Shown here in pieces: positions 50,335-62,957 of a stretch of 64,000 nt of DNA. The position numbers were made by a program, and so were the translations under genes. The notes beneath the pieces were generated by a model. That model was not told where the DNA came from and searched no databases. It was given only the letters and a program-made list of their open reading frames with translations. Within the stretch, counting starts at the first letter, position 1. Each line of letters starts with the position of its first letter. The DNA lies in assembly GCA_963921425.1 (NCBI GenBank), contig OY992838.1, positions 9,362,001 to 9,426,000 on the forward strand. Reading direction: 5' to 3'. Source of the stretch: Dryas octopetala. Its lineage: Eukaryota; Streptophyta; Magnoliopsida; Rosales; Rosaceae.

Positions 50335-53300
50335 AGTGCATGTACTCATAGAGGATGAAAATTAAACATGCAGAAGAAGTAATTGATGATCAAACCCACC
50401 CTAAAATTTTGTCAAGGGTAGCTTGAATTATGTATTTTTCGTGTTAAGTGATTATTAATTATTGAACTACTTGATCCCATTATTAATTTTGGCAAATGTA
50501 TATAAAATAGTCTCTCTCAACATCTCTCATCGATCTCATTCTCTTGCTCTATTATTTGTTTACTCGATCAACCATATATGCATGGCTGCATGGCCATTGT
50601 TTAACTATGATGAAAACTATGTGAGTACACTTGCTTCTTATTCTATTTTAAAAGCTGAAAAACCACTTTGAACAACCAACAAATTTCAAATTCCCATTTA
50701 CTATTTAGGACCAAAAGCGAAGAAAGACTTTCCCGACCCGTTTTGGTATTTACCTTGGTAGAAGAGTTCTGGAAAGAAGTGTTATTGGTTTCTCATTTAA
50801 ATTTTCACCGAGTACGTACAAGACTTTAAAGGTAAAAATTATACAAGTACATACAATAATATCACGTCAGTAAATCACAAGTATGAAATAAGTTCAGATG
50901 TTTTGGCACGGATTCAAACATAAAACATTTAAATCAATCTTAAGAACCACATGTCAGCAAACCATGTCGATCCTTTGTTTGATAATCACCCTTTTACAAC
51001 TAGACTAATAGTGCAAGTTATTATTTATTAAACTTGATCAATTTTAGAGTAAAAGAAATTTAGACAATTAATAATTAAATATCCATCGATCTTAATATAT
51101 TTAATGATGGCCAATTAGTTATTTGATGTGGGACAACTGATCCAACAAATCTTAACTAATGCATTTATCGATATGAATTAATGAAAATGGTAAGGCTATC
51201 ATATTAATTAATTGTTGTAAATAGTACTTTCATCATATATATGATAATAAATTCATATCAGGAGGAAGTTCCTCTTCACATGTGGAAAAGGCAAACATTT
51301 TTCCTTATATTACATATTTACGGACAGATCGAGTCATTTGCTTGCATTTAGATCTGTTTTTTACTTTTTATTTTCTTCTATCCTAACATCCTACAGAACT
51401 TTGCTCCAATTGTATTATGGAATCAAAACATGTCTCTTTAGAGGGGCACTACTGATTTAGACCCTAGCTACTTACTCCACATATATATAATGATCATTTG
51501 AGCTTATGAATATTGTACAATCAAACATTTAATTACTTATTTATTTCAATAAATGAGAGAGGGATCAGAATCTATATGATTCTGTAAATGAAGGTGGGCA
51601 ATGAGCATTGATGAAGTTACACATTCCAACTTTTTTTAAAATAAATAGTTTTATTTTTTAGATGCTATTATTTTTTTTTTAATAAACCGACTTCCAGTTT
51701 TTTTTTTTTTTTTTGTGCAATATTAATTATAAGAACATCCTTATATAAGCTGTCTTGCACTTGGGAATATTCCAAGCTAGAATTGAACTTGGGGACGAAG
51801 TTTCTTGCACATTGCCTTAGCATATATATATATATATATAAAAGTTATTTGGTATTGAATATAGTGTTGGAAGCAGTGCTCTAAGATCCTCTTCCATATC
51901 TATAGGTCTGTTGTTTAATTAATTAACACCCGGCCACCTAACAAATTGCTAGCATATAAAAAGATGCATACAACAGTCAAATTAAGCTCACAATGTGAAT
52001 TCTTGAATCAAGTGTTTCTAAACACCAATGCTAATTGGGTGACTTCTGTCCACACAAAGCTTTCTGTGTTAAAACCCCCAATAATGGGAAGCATCTGTAA
52101 GAGTTGTCAAAATACCCAAATAGTTAGGCAGAGTGGCACTCTCAATGCATTAAAATAGAAACACATTTTCTTGATTTAAGGTTAGACTTTGTGACTTACT
52201 TTATAGTAAAGAGCCCTAGGAATTAATTCTATATTATATATGAATTACTGCAATCATTGCCCAAAATATACAAGTTGGTGACGTTTATAATTCTTCAACC
52301 ACATGCTAATGCAACAATTAGTTTATTAAATTATATTAATTCTTGGTCTGAGAGGACAGTACTGCATCAATTACTGATCATGCTTATATTGCTCGGTTAG
52401 TAGTGTTCTCTTATATATCACAGTGAATCTGAAACTACATGTTCAAGTACGAAAAGGTCAATTTGATCAATAATCCAGAATTATAAACAATGCAAACATC
52501 TTATATTATCGGACTACAAGAGAACATTTGCATGTATTAAATTCACATCTTTACCTTTACCCACATTTAGAAAGTATATATTCATCATCTCTGAACACAA
52601 ACCAATTAACCATTAAGTATCTTTTTAATTTGGCAACAAGGCATCACGCACATTATTCAGTTCCAAACCAAACCATTAATGAAAGTCCCAATCGTTTACC
52701 AATTTAATGCTTTTTTTCCATTTTCATTAATCATTTTGTCTTTTCTCATCATTGTCTGCATGATTGTATTATATATACTATTATCAAGGAATATGAGATC
52801 TATGTGGCACGATCGAAAGATGCTGTGCACCTCTAGTGTGGAATCATATATTCCTAAAGTGGTAATTTTTTGTTCAGAAGTAGTAACTTTTTGTTGACGG
52901 CATACAATAACTGCAATTAATCATTATAATAATTCTCGTAATTATTATTTACAATGCAAAACAGATAAGAATAAATAAAATACTACCGCGCATCAAAAAA
53001 AAGTTGGTATGTACAATGTTGATCCGTATATAATATTCTTATAGAAAAAGATTACATATAGATATATCATTCATAATTGAATATATGTGACATACTAATG
53101 GAAGAGAGTCAAGAGACTCCATCATATATATATAATTATAAATTTTGTGTAAATATTTCTGTGTATAAGGATTCACAGCCATACATGATAAATGGGGAAA
53201 GATCTAGTAAAACAATACATTATCTATATATATTTCCATCACAGCAAGCCTTTTCCGGCGCATGGGTTATAAAAAACCAATAACGGAAGGGATAAAAAGA

Positions 53301-54400
53301 AGAGTACCTAGCTATGTCTTTAAACTAGATTGATGTGTTTTCAAGTAACCTAGCTAGCTATATAAATCTTAGCCCCATATTGTTGCTTCCTTTGATAGAA
53401 ACCATTTATCTCTTCACCCTTGTCTCAGACAAGAGATCATGGAAAGTTGCACGCACGAGTAGTACTACTAGACCTAAATTTATTAATTATAAGTTTGAGA
53501 GAAAGAGATCGAGAGATCATGGCACCACTACAGGGGTACAAAGGAACAACCATATATATGACTATGCACACATTTTTCATGTTACCGGCCAACTGATTGA
53601 TCTACTTTAAGACAGCTAAAAGCAATTAAAGATCCTTTGCTTTTAAACCCCATCACATAATAATTAAGTTCATCCTGTAAATCTTTGATGGATATTGATA
53701 TAATTATATATATATATATATATCCTAAACAATATTCCTGTAAACAAATGTATATAATATCCAAAAGGAATGAAGTTTAAGATATTAATTAGAGGGTTAA
53801 ATGAGTGAAGAGGAGGACATTCTTAATCCTAGCTTTTTGAGAGAGAGACCTAATTAAACCATTGGGCACCAAGATTTGGGAGAGCCCACATGAAAAGATG
53901 AATGTGGAATAAAAAAAGTTGTATTTTATTGGATCCCAATTAAGTTGTGATAATAATATTGAAAGGCAGGGTTATTTTCAGAGGGTTAGGTGGTGAGAGG
54001 GAAACCCACTAGCTACTATAGGGGTTGAAAGAGGAGTTGGAATCCACTTAAAGTGCTTAATGTGTAGAAGACATGGACATGGACATGGGTTTCTATTGGG
54101 ACACTCAGCATGCTTCCAAACCATGGAAAACCTCTGCCTTGCTAGCTCTTTCATACGTGTAAAGAAATATTTAAAGGTAGCCAGAGACCCACTAGATATT
54201 CAAATTCAACCCCGGCCCATTATTGGCACCTTAAACAGAATAATTATTATGGCCAAAAAAGAAAAAACAGATATAACTATTAAACAAAGTCCCTTAGAGT
54301 TAGAGCTAGGTCCGGCCCCAATTATTGGGGGAAACAAAAAGGCACACAACCAACTAAAACTCTCTGTATCACACTTAGATACCTAACCTAGCCTACCTAG
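50335..54400. other. TPP 3' region and long intergenic DNA
   Basis: The first 100-200 bp are probably TPP 3' UTR. The rest is AT-rich with TA microsatellites (51822-51841 and 53704-53722) and poly-T runs. No gene is supported; the short open frames look random. Confidence 0.5.
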
Positions 54401-57400
54401 CTTTACCACTCTCTCGAATGTTCATATTATTAATTCATCATGCATGAACTATATCATATGATCATAAATCAATGTGTGTCTCAAAAACAAACCCTTGGAG
54501 GCAGTTTTGGTGCATTTTTAAGTGATCCTGAAGTACACACCAGGCCCCAACAAACAACACCTGGGGGGAATTTAAAAAGGCGAGAATGCAATTAAACAAA
54601 CACCTGATGATCTGCAAAAGTGGGTTGGAGAAAGAGTGCATGCATTAAGAGTGCAAGAGTAGTGGTGGAGGTTTCCCGTTTGCATGTGGTTTGAAAAGGA
54701 AGAACTTATTATAAAGGATGTCTATAAAAAATTGCATAATGGGGGTGTCTTTTTTACAGGGTTTCTGGGATTGAGTACATGATGTGCATAAAACGTGTCA
54801 GCTATATACAGAGCTTGTGGGAATTACTGGTCCCTAGCATATATTGAGGGTTGAGCTAGAGCGCAGGGTGGTGCATTGTCCACACACACACGAAAAGATG
54901 GTAATAAAGATTGATAATTTGGTACGGATTTGATGGTGATCAGTATTGTAGGGCATGTGTGTGTTTTGGAATATTGGATTATTTGATTATTGGGAGATGT
55001 GAGGTTACGATATATCATGATATTGTTGGAGGGAGCAGATGCATAAGGTGTTTGCATAGCAGGTGGCTTGGAGTTACCTAATTAATTATTAGTCCTTGTA
55101 TGTATGCATATCCTAAATAAACTAAACAAACTAGATATTCTAACTGGGTTTCAATCCTAGCTAGAATGGGCTCATGGGCTGGGTCCAAAGGAAGAAGACG
55201 TTTTGATCCATTTGGTTAATTTCTGTTGAATTTTTAGAGATTTCATTTCACAACCAAGCCTGAGGCTCATGATTTTGTTTCGTTAAATTTTCAGCTATAT
55301 AGCCTATATCTTGTGTTATAAATGGGTCAAAATTAATCAGGTTTATTAATGATTGATTAGCTATTTATTTAGTGATATTTTTATCCACTTAACTAGTATA
55401 TATTCCAAGTTTGAATTTCCATTTTTCTAGATCTCTAATAAAAGTAGTATTTAGCCTGTGAGGACTGGATAACTTCAATAGTAGAAAGCATATATATCTA
55501 CTAGAAAACTAGGCATAGGGATTAGGGCACGGTCTAGCATGCCACTGTCGGAGTTAGACGAGTGTGCAGTGTGATAATGAACACCGATTGCCTATGTCGA
55601 CCAATATGTCTTTGGCCACAACACCCATGTCTTCTGGTTGTTTAATTTCTCTCCTCCACCACCAATTTATTTATGGGTTTTTGCCCATTAAAGTTTTTGA
55701 TTTTATGGCTTGATAACCTGGTATTTGTCCTTTAATTTGTTTTACTTGTTGGTTTGATGGCTTTCTAATATTTAAATTTAATTGCTCTTGTAATTTTTCT
55801 GGTAGTTTCAGAGGTGGTATTGATCCGGCCATTTGGGAGGTGGTGGTAATCCGATCATTTGGGCGGTGGTGGTAATCCGGTCAGTATGATAAAAGTTGAG
55901 AACACCATTGTACCTCAAAGCTTGATTTAATACATAATATATTAAAAATTGGACAAAACTCAAATGTGGGGAGAAGAACTTACCGGCAACACGCAAGTGA
56001 TACTAGTTGGCATCTCTCTCTCTCTCTCTTTTATGATACCACTTATTCTCTAACACAGGAGATAGGTAGGTTATTTTCAAATGTGGGAGTCCACACTGAT
56101 GTGGTTCTTCTGATGTGATGTTACTATGTGATGGCTTTGTAATAAAATATTATTAAGTAAAATCAACAACTGTGTAAGGCGTTGGGACCCACTTTAAGTA
56201 GGGCACTATTGAACTATACAGTGACATAATACTATTGGAGACCTAGATAAAGGCCTTACCTAGTTGACCCGAAGGCTGTGCGCCACCGCGAAACCGTGCC
56301 AATTGATGCCTTAGGGCACTGCCTTGGGCCGGTGGGTTATCTTTAATTTTTTAGTAGTATATATCAATATAATTGGCACTCGATATTGTTCCTGCACTTT
56401 GAAACAAGCTTATGACTCCGATTGAATTAAGTTGAATTAAGGCTAGCTCAAGTATAAATACTAAATTTACCAACTATATATAAAGGGTATAAATCTGACC
56501 ACATGACATAAATTTAGTGTACATGTCACTAAAAATGCCATGTCTGCTATGCCAGCATGACATTTAATTTATTTATTTTTTACCAAAATTTTGATGGATG
56601 TACTATATTGTAAATTCTCGTTAGTTAATGTATGAATTTAAATTTTTTGTTTTTGTTTTTCATAGTTGTATTTGTATTGAGCCTTGAATTAATGTCCATA
56701 TACATAGACCAAAAACTCAGTTGACACTCACATATCTACTCTAAAACAATCACGAATTGCAATTACATAAGTTATTTAATGGCCTCGATCTTTTGTTAAC
56801 ATTCTTGTGAAGCAAGAAAAGAGAGACAATAGAAAAGAAAGAATTGAGAGAATTGAGAAGAAGGTATTCGATTAACGCTAATTGAGCTCATGTTTATAAG
56901 TGAGGTTATTGACTTTTATATTAAGGCTACAGAATGAAATGTAACAGACTCTATAACAAACTTGAATAACAGACCATAGCTCATCTAACAGATTGACTTA
57001 ACAGACTTTTCACAAAATGTGATTATGCTAGCTTTTATTTAGACAATGATACAATATCACTACTCTTAACATCTTTAATTAACACATTCATGAACTACAT
57101 TGTACATGGAGATTGATCAGGTACGTACCTGTAATAGAATAGAGGTGAGACTGTTTTATATAGGTGAAAATATCCTACCCTTATTAATAATTGATCATGT
57201 TGAAATAGCCGGCTATGAAGAAACATGTTAATTGCCCTATTTTGTACGTCTTGCTGTGAATTTTAATGCTACATCTTTCAGGGTATGAAAAGCTCAGGGA
57301 GTAGAAGAACTAGCTTGGAGTGTAAATACTAGAATTGAAAACATATGGGCTTAGAATGAGTAATGTTAGAGAAACATATGGGTCAAGAACACATAAACTG

Positions 57401-57960
57401 ACCACAATATGTGGCATGAAATAAGGTCTAATTGGTACATCCAATATTCTATCCAATAGTTAATGGACATGCACCGATGCACGTACACCACCCACTGCCA
57501 CATAATATGGTTAGTTAATGTGGTCCAATGTAATACCGTTAGCAGTAATACTCGTTTTGAAGTAGCTAGCTAGTTGCAGGCTGCCTCTCTTAATTTTCAA
57601 AAATTGGTTTCCAAGCTACCATGCATGCATAATCATTTACCTTTCTTCGAAACCATCCCATGAAGAGATAGTACACATTGTAGCAATTCATAATTTAATG
57701 TTAATTCGATAACCTATAGCTAATATACTCATGAAACCTCTAAACCTTTTTCTCATCAAAGAGAACATGCATGGTTCAAATCCATGCATACATATATGTA
57801 ATTAGGCCCTAAATAATAGATCTAGGTCGAGGGAATAATTAAGGAACAACAACAGAAAACAAGAAGAAAATTTATAAGGGTTTGAATTGCCAAAAACTAC
57901 CACCGCTACATGGCTGCTGCTGCCAATTAGCAGCTGCTCATCCTTTCTAATCTCACGTAC
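54401..57960. other. Intergenic DNA, nothing recognised
   Basis: No coding or RNA gene recognised. A short less AT-rich block at about 56160-56340 has no identified relative. Confidence 0.5.
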
Positions 57961-57964
57961 TCTT

Positions 57965-57993
57965 ACAACAACAACAACAACAACAACAACAAC
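57965..57993. repeat. (CAA)n trinucleotide repeat near the NHL 3' end
   Basis: About nine to ten ACA/CAA units lying 16 bp beyond the NHL stop codon, probably in its 3' UTR. Confidence 0.85.
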
Positions 57994-58008
57994 GATGGCA
58001 TTTAATTG

Positions 58009-58869
58009 CTATTTGTGTCTGGTGTTGCATTCCTGCTTCACAACCCGACTCCCTTTCTTCGATCCCAACGCCTCCACCGTCAACTCACACTCCACCTCCA
58101 ACCTCATCTTCCTCCCATTCAACGTCCCCATCTTCATCCTCGCCGGAATCTTCATCTTCAGCGACATTGTCACCTCGGCCACCTTCTTCTTCTTGCTGCT
58201 CTCCATGCTCTTCTTGATCTCCTTCGGAAGCGCAATGTCGGCCCCTTGCATCACCAGCCTGATCTCCGTCGTGTTCCCGTATCCTTGGGAAAACGACGGG
58301 TACTTGGCGGTGGCGATTTTGCGATTTTTTAAATGGAGAGTGGCGGCGCCGCCGTCTTGGTAGATGATGGCCACCCAGGGATTCGGGTTCTTGGCTTTTA
58401 GGATAAGGTGGTAGTTCGGGCGGGTGCGGACGGTGGTGGCGGTGAGGCGTTCGACGGAGAACTTGGGGTCCTTGGCTTTGGCGAGCAAGACGAGAAGGGT
58501 GGTCACGATGGCGCTGACGATGAGGATGATGGCGGCGAGGATGCCGAGGCAGGAGTAGGAGCAGCAGAGGGGCCTGCGGCGGTTGTTGGCCGGGTTCTGG
58601 TGGCGTTCCACAATAGAGGCGTGCTCCGGTGGTGGAATGCGGTAGATTTGGTCCTTGGGGACCTGCACGATGTAGGTGCCCGCGCCGAAGGCGGCGAAGG
58701 GGTTCGTATGGACGATGAGTTGGCCGGAGGAGGGTGGCGGCGCTGGCGGTTGAGCAAATTGGAATGCAGGTGGAGGGGGATGAGGATATTGGTGGGGCGT
58801 GAGGAGACGAGGGTCGACCACGACGACTTCAGGGTTGCCTGCAGGGGGTGGTGGTACCCGCTCCGCCAT
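58009..58869 (-). CDS. NDR1/HIN1-like (NHL/LEA-14) membrane protein, NHL13-type
   Basis: Intronless. I choose the ATG at 58869, giving 286 residues, because MAERV is the family's usual N-terminus and ATGGCG is a good plant start context. An upstream in-frame ATG at 58941 would add 24 residues. The protein has a proline-rich cytosolic part and a conserved YIVQVPKDQIYRIPPPEHA motif (about residues 66-84). A basic, cysteine-containing stretch (RRRPLCCSYSC) precedes one membrane span (about residues 107-129). The C-terminal domain is of LEA_2/WHy type, with LKAKNPNP and a beta-rich tail. NHL proteins sit at the plasma membrane and are linked to defence and stress; the role of this one is not known. 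It interrupts the conserved gene order between TPP and AUF. Confidence 0.9.
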   Translation of the reverse strand: MAERVPPPPAGNPEVVVVDPRLLTPHQYPHPPPPAFQFAQPPAPPPSSGQLIVHTNPFAAFGAGTYIVQVPKDQIYRIPPPEHASIVERHQNPANNRRRPLCCSYSCLGILAAIILIVSAIVTTLLVLLAKAKDPKFSVERLTATTVRTRPNYHLILKAKNPNPWVAIIYQDGGAATLHLKNRKIATAKYPSFSQGYGNTTEIRLVMQGADIALPKEIKKSMESSKKKKVAEVTMSLKMKIPARMKMGTLNGRKMRLEVECELTVEALGSKKGSRVVKQECNTRHK

Positions 58870-58955
58870 GGAAAGATGGGGAGCGGTGGTGGGGAGATGG
58901 GGATGGTGTATGGGCAATTCAAGAGGGGAGGTAGCTTGCATGGGACAAATGGGAG

Positions 58956-58958
<3 letters not shown>

Positions 58959-59025
<67 letters not shown>
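58959..59025. repeat. Long GA/CT microsatellite in the NHL leader
   Basis: About 33 uninterrupted GA units (CT on the coding strand), starting about 90 bp upstream of the preferred NHL start. In plants, such tracts near promoters are bound by GAGA-binding BPC factors. Its length is likely to vary between individuals. Confidence 0.95.
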
Positions 59026-59027
<2 letters not shown>

Positions 59028-59344
59028 GAAGAGATTTTCAAATTGAGAGTCTATTATTAGAAGTTGTTTTACTAGGTCAACTAGATATCCAAATGCTGAT
59101 GTTTTTTGGCTCACCCTAATTTCCTCTTAGAGAAAAGAGCAGTGGATTTTACTCTATTGATCACTTGGGATTTTGAGAAATTTGTCCTACTTATACAAAG
59201 GTTAGTCACCAGATTCACCACAAATCACAAGAGTAAAGGGAGCTATTAGTGGGATTATCTGGTTCACCTATAGTTCAGCCCAATTGAAATTTTTGGTTCA
59301 CTTAATTAATTACTCACAAGGACTTCTAGTCCCAAAAAAAAAAA

Positions 59345-59745
59345 GAGGAAATTGCACCGTTGGTCAATTTATTTTTCACTTAGTTCTATATGGTTTATGT
59401 TTTTTTTTTTTTCCATTCCATATTGATTCATTAATTTTGTAACGTGTTTCATTGTAGTCCAAATAATCAAATTAGCACACACAGTCATTTATTTTAGTCA
59501 TGTGCCTCACACGTGGAGGCGCTGTTGTGGATCAATATGGAATTAAATGAAAAATTAGTAGAACACAACAGTGCCTCATGTGCGCAACACATTACTAAAA
59601 TATAATATCGTTTGTGCTAATTTAACGGTTTGAATCATAATTGGCAACGTTACAAAGTTAATAAACTAATATAGAACGGAAAAAAAATTCATGGACCAAT
59701 ATAAAACCTTCTAAAGAAAAAGTTGACAATTGGTGCAATTTACTC
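59345..59745. mobile_element. Inverted-repeat MITE, probably Mutator-like
   Basis: Ends gaggaaattgcaccgttggt and, reversed, gagtaaattgcaccaattgt. Inner regions also pair imperfectly (59390-59480 against 59610-59700). The A-rich flanks obscure the target duplication. Confidence 0.75.
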
Positions 59746-60201
59746 CAAAAAAAATTAAGGATCCATAATTATGCTCTAAGAACTTGGCCAAGTCCCAACT
59801 ACAAGAGCAAGCGCAATCGAGAGTTGCAACCTTGAGTGAAAAATGGGTTTCGAATGAACGGTGCATCTTGGTTGAGTTGCACTTCAAAGTTGAACTCCCT
59901 AAACTTTCAAATGAACTGCAACTAGACGGATAACAAACAAGGCTTGGAGGCCTCCAAGGCTCACATGTAATGTAGGTGACACAGTCGGGCTCACTAGACA
60001 ATTGCTGGTTTGGTTGACAAAGGAGAGAGAAACTCACGTGGCACACTATGAGCGGCTGGCCAAAAACATGCGGACCCCACGCCTGTGTTAAAATCCACAT
60101 GATATACTATGAGTTGAAACGTACCCCTATTGGAATACCACTTGAGTTTAAGTGTTTAACTCAAAAGTACCATGCATTTAAATTGCTCCTTGTGCTATTT
60201 A
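59746..60201. other. Intergenic DNA with an unassigned open frame
   Basis: A reverse-strand frame (59711-60100) covers this stretch but overlaps the MITE end and shows no recognisable domain. I do not call it a gene. Confidence 0.4.
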
Positions 60202-60210
60202 ATTATTAAA

Positions 60211-60711
60211 AACTTATTCACACCACTGTCCCCTATAAGATACACTTTTTTTCACTTTACTTTTTGAAATTTAAATCTTCTCAAATTTCTACCTGAACTT
60301 CACATAGTATTGCAAAGACCCTATGTCATTAACTCTGTCAATTTTTCCATTAAAATAGTTGACATGACACCTATATGGCATGAGTGAGACCTTTTTTTAA
60401 TTATGTAAGATACATGTAAACAAAAATAAAAAATAAAAAATAATTTTTAAACTAAAAAATAATAAAATCCATTTCAATTTTTTATAATTTTTTTTGTCCA
60501 TATGGATCTTACATAACTAGAAAAGGGTCTCACTCATGCCGCATAGGCGCTACGTCAGCTTTTTTAACAAAAAAATTAACAGAGTTGACGGTATAGAATC
60601 TTTTGCAACAACTGTGTAAAATTTAAGTGACAAAATGAGAGGATTTAAGTTTCAGGGGATAAAAAAAAAAAAAAAATTGTATCTTACATAGAGCAATAGT
60701 GTGAATAAGCC
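60211..60711. mobile_element. Mutator-like MITE with 9-bp target duplication
   Basis: A 501-bp element with inverted ends around cttattcacac (left) and gtgtgaataag (right). It is flanked by the 9-bp direct repeat ATTATTAAA at 60202-60210 and 60712-60720. The arms pair for about 200 bp, including a ggcatgagtgagacc segment in the middle. Confidence 0.9.
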
Positions 60712-60720
60712 ATTATTAAA

Positions 60721-62957
60721 CTTGCAGTTGAACTGCAACGTACCTCCATTCTAAAGCCTCTCTTGCTCTCCCATTCACATACAGTTTGAAAAAACCAGCA
60801 GAGGGGAAAGTCAAGCCAAACAGCTAGCTAGGCTAGCTTTCTAGAATGATATGATTAGAATAGTAAAAGATAGAATATTTCTTTAATAGATCAGCAGCTA
60901 GAGCATACAAAAACCATTAACAAAAATATTAATTGTGGGCAAGAACAAAATTTGTAAATGTTGGTTGTAGTTTGCACTTAAGTGGGTTGTGGGTGCTGTT
61001 AATTTCTAAAAGAGTTTTTAGTTGAGAAAGTTCAGTAAGCTGAGATTAAAGTGTTCAATTAATTCAACCAATATATCACGTTGACCTCCAAACAACTATG
61101 GAGTTGTACCAATTCACTCAAAGCCTCAACATTAGTTTGTGCAATTTCCTACTTTATACACCAATTAATATCTCCTTACTTAATCAATTTGAGATTATAT
61201 AGTTGATGCTAATGACTCAGCTGAACACAGCTCTTCCATTAGCAGCCAGACAGGTGCAACCTTTTGAATCGGGGAATTTCTGGTACAAGTATTCAATTAG
61301 TTCGTATGCTTTAATTATGCTCGTTGTATATTGTAAGTGATCACTATTCGTGGATATAAGACTTATCTAGAATTGTTGTTGTAAAATGAATTGGTTTGTA
61401 ATGTGTCTTTAGTTTTCTAATAGTCCAATCTCTATCACTCATCACTGATTGCTGAGCTGCGTGGATAACGTAAGAAAGAAACCACAGTAATCCACAATTT
61501 TTCCTTTTAGAGCAAATAATTAAACAAGAAGAAATTGGTTCTGGTCAGGACCTAACAAATATAAACGAATATATATTAAAAAAATAAGAAAGAAATCAGC
61601 GGGCTTATATGGATAGACTTGGAACAATTTTGTATCATTATTTGGACAGAGTCTTGCTTGTCTTGAACATTTGATTATTCCAAAGTGTCCAAGCAGTTAT
61701 AAGCAGTCCTAATGATTCAACCGTGTCTTTTCATCTCATTCAAACAGCAAAATTGCTTCCGAGTCCCGACCCAAGAAAAAAAATTGCTCTCTTCATTAAT
61801 TAGCAAAGACTCAAGCAATTTGCTACCATGTTGTGGTTTGTGACAAATTGATGGTCCACTCCTTTTATGATTTAAATTTGTGAAAATTTATTGATTGGGA
61901 CAATTGTATCACGTGTATGGTACGATCATTTAGTACTGTAGTGACATTTCTATTCAGTGGCAGATCCACATGGGGTCATGCGGGGTCGTCCGACACCGTA
62001 GACGCCGAAGAAGAAGGAAGCCACCCATAGCCGCCTGCCGCCCACCACTAAGCCGGAGAAGAAGCTGACCTTGCGGACTGCACACCACCTGCTTGTGAAA
62101 TTGCTTCAATGGCTTCGTGAGTCTGATCACCAAGGCTGCAAAATGCCTCAATGTCTTAGTCTCTTAGGGCCTTAGCTAGTTAGCTTGGGCCAAATTTGTT
62201 TTTTTAAACAGCCCTGGTTTCAGTGGTTTGCCCCAGGTTTTTTTTTTTTTTAAACAATTTAGCAGCAGAAGCTGCATAACCAAATACAAATACTCATGAC
62301 CTTCCTAATTACTTCCAAGTCAATGGTTGAGTGATGGCTAGATTGTTTACATTAAAAAAAAAATATTTTTGTTATAATTGATAATGAAACTATAATAATA
62401 TGTTTTCAGAATATAAAAATTTGTCGTGGACTATTATAGTTTGTAAGTTATAATCTTATTTTTATTATGAATTATGAATGAAAGTAGTATAGTTTAATTT
62501 TTTTAGTGTTATTTTCGTCAATAAAAAAATTTACAACACTATCACCTTGAAGTAACATTCCTGAATTCACCACCGGTTCTATTTACTTTATAAACTTATG
62601 TCGACTAATGAATGTTGCACTATACTCGTGACAGGATCCCCACTAAATTTTTTTGAGATTTATGGCATGGCATGCCAACATCTCTCAACTCAAGAAGATA
62701 TTTGGAAAAAAAGAGGAGATATCTAGAGTAAAGTACACTGTTGCACATGTGATGTGAATGGAAATCTAACAAATCAAACAAACACACGAGAGAGAGCGAA
62801 AGAACCGTAGCCGGCGTTAAGCAAACTATGGGGCTCCACCCAAACGGTCAAACGTGGGCCATCCCCATTGCGAATTCTATAACACCTACCACAACACTCC
62901 GAATCTCGGAGTCTTTGTGATTCTCGGATCAAATCAAAATCAAAATAAAAATAAAAA
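60721..62957. other. Intergenic DNA upstream of the F-box gene
   Basis: AT-rich except for a GC-rich block at about 61955-62150, which is unassigned and possibly a transposon or captured-gene fragment. The last 100-200 bp before 62958 are probably promoter and leader of the F-box gene. No TATA box is convincing. Confidence 0.45.

Noticed and set aside
58408..59046. 212-codon + strand frame opposite the NHL gene
   Set aside because: A GC-rich shadow of the NHL coding sequence running into the GA repeat; the NHL strand has clear family motifs.
59711..60100. 129-codon reverse-strand frame
   Set aside because: It begins inside a MITE end, shows no domain, and has no splice or codon support.
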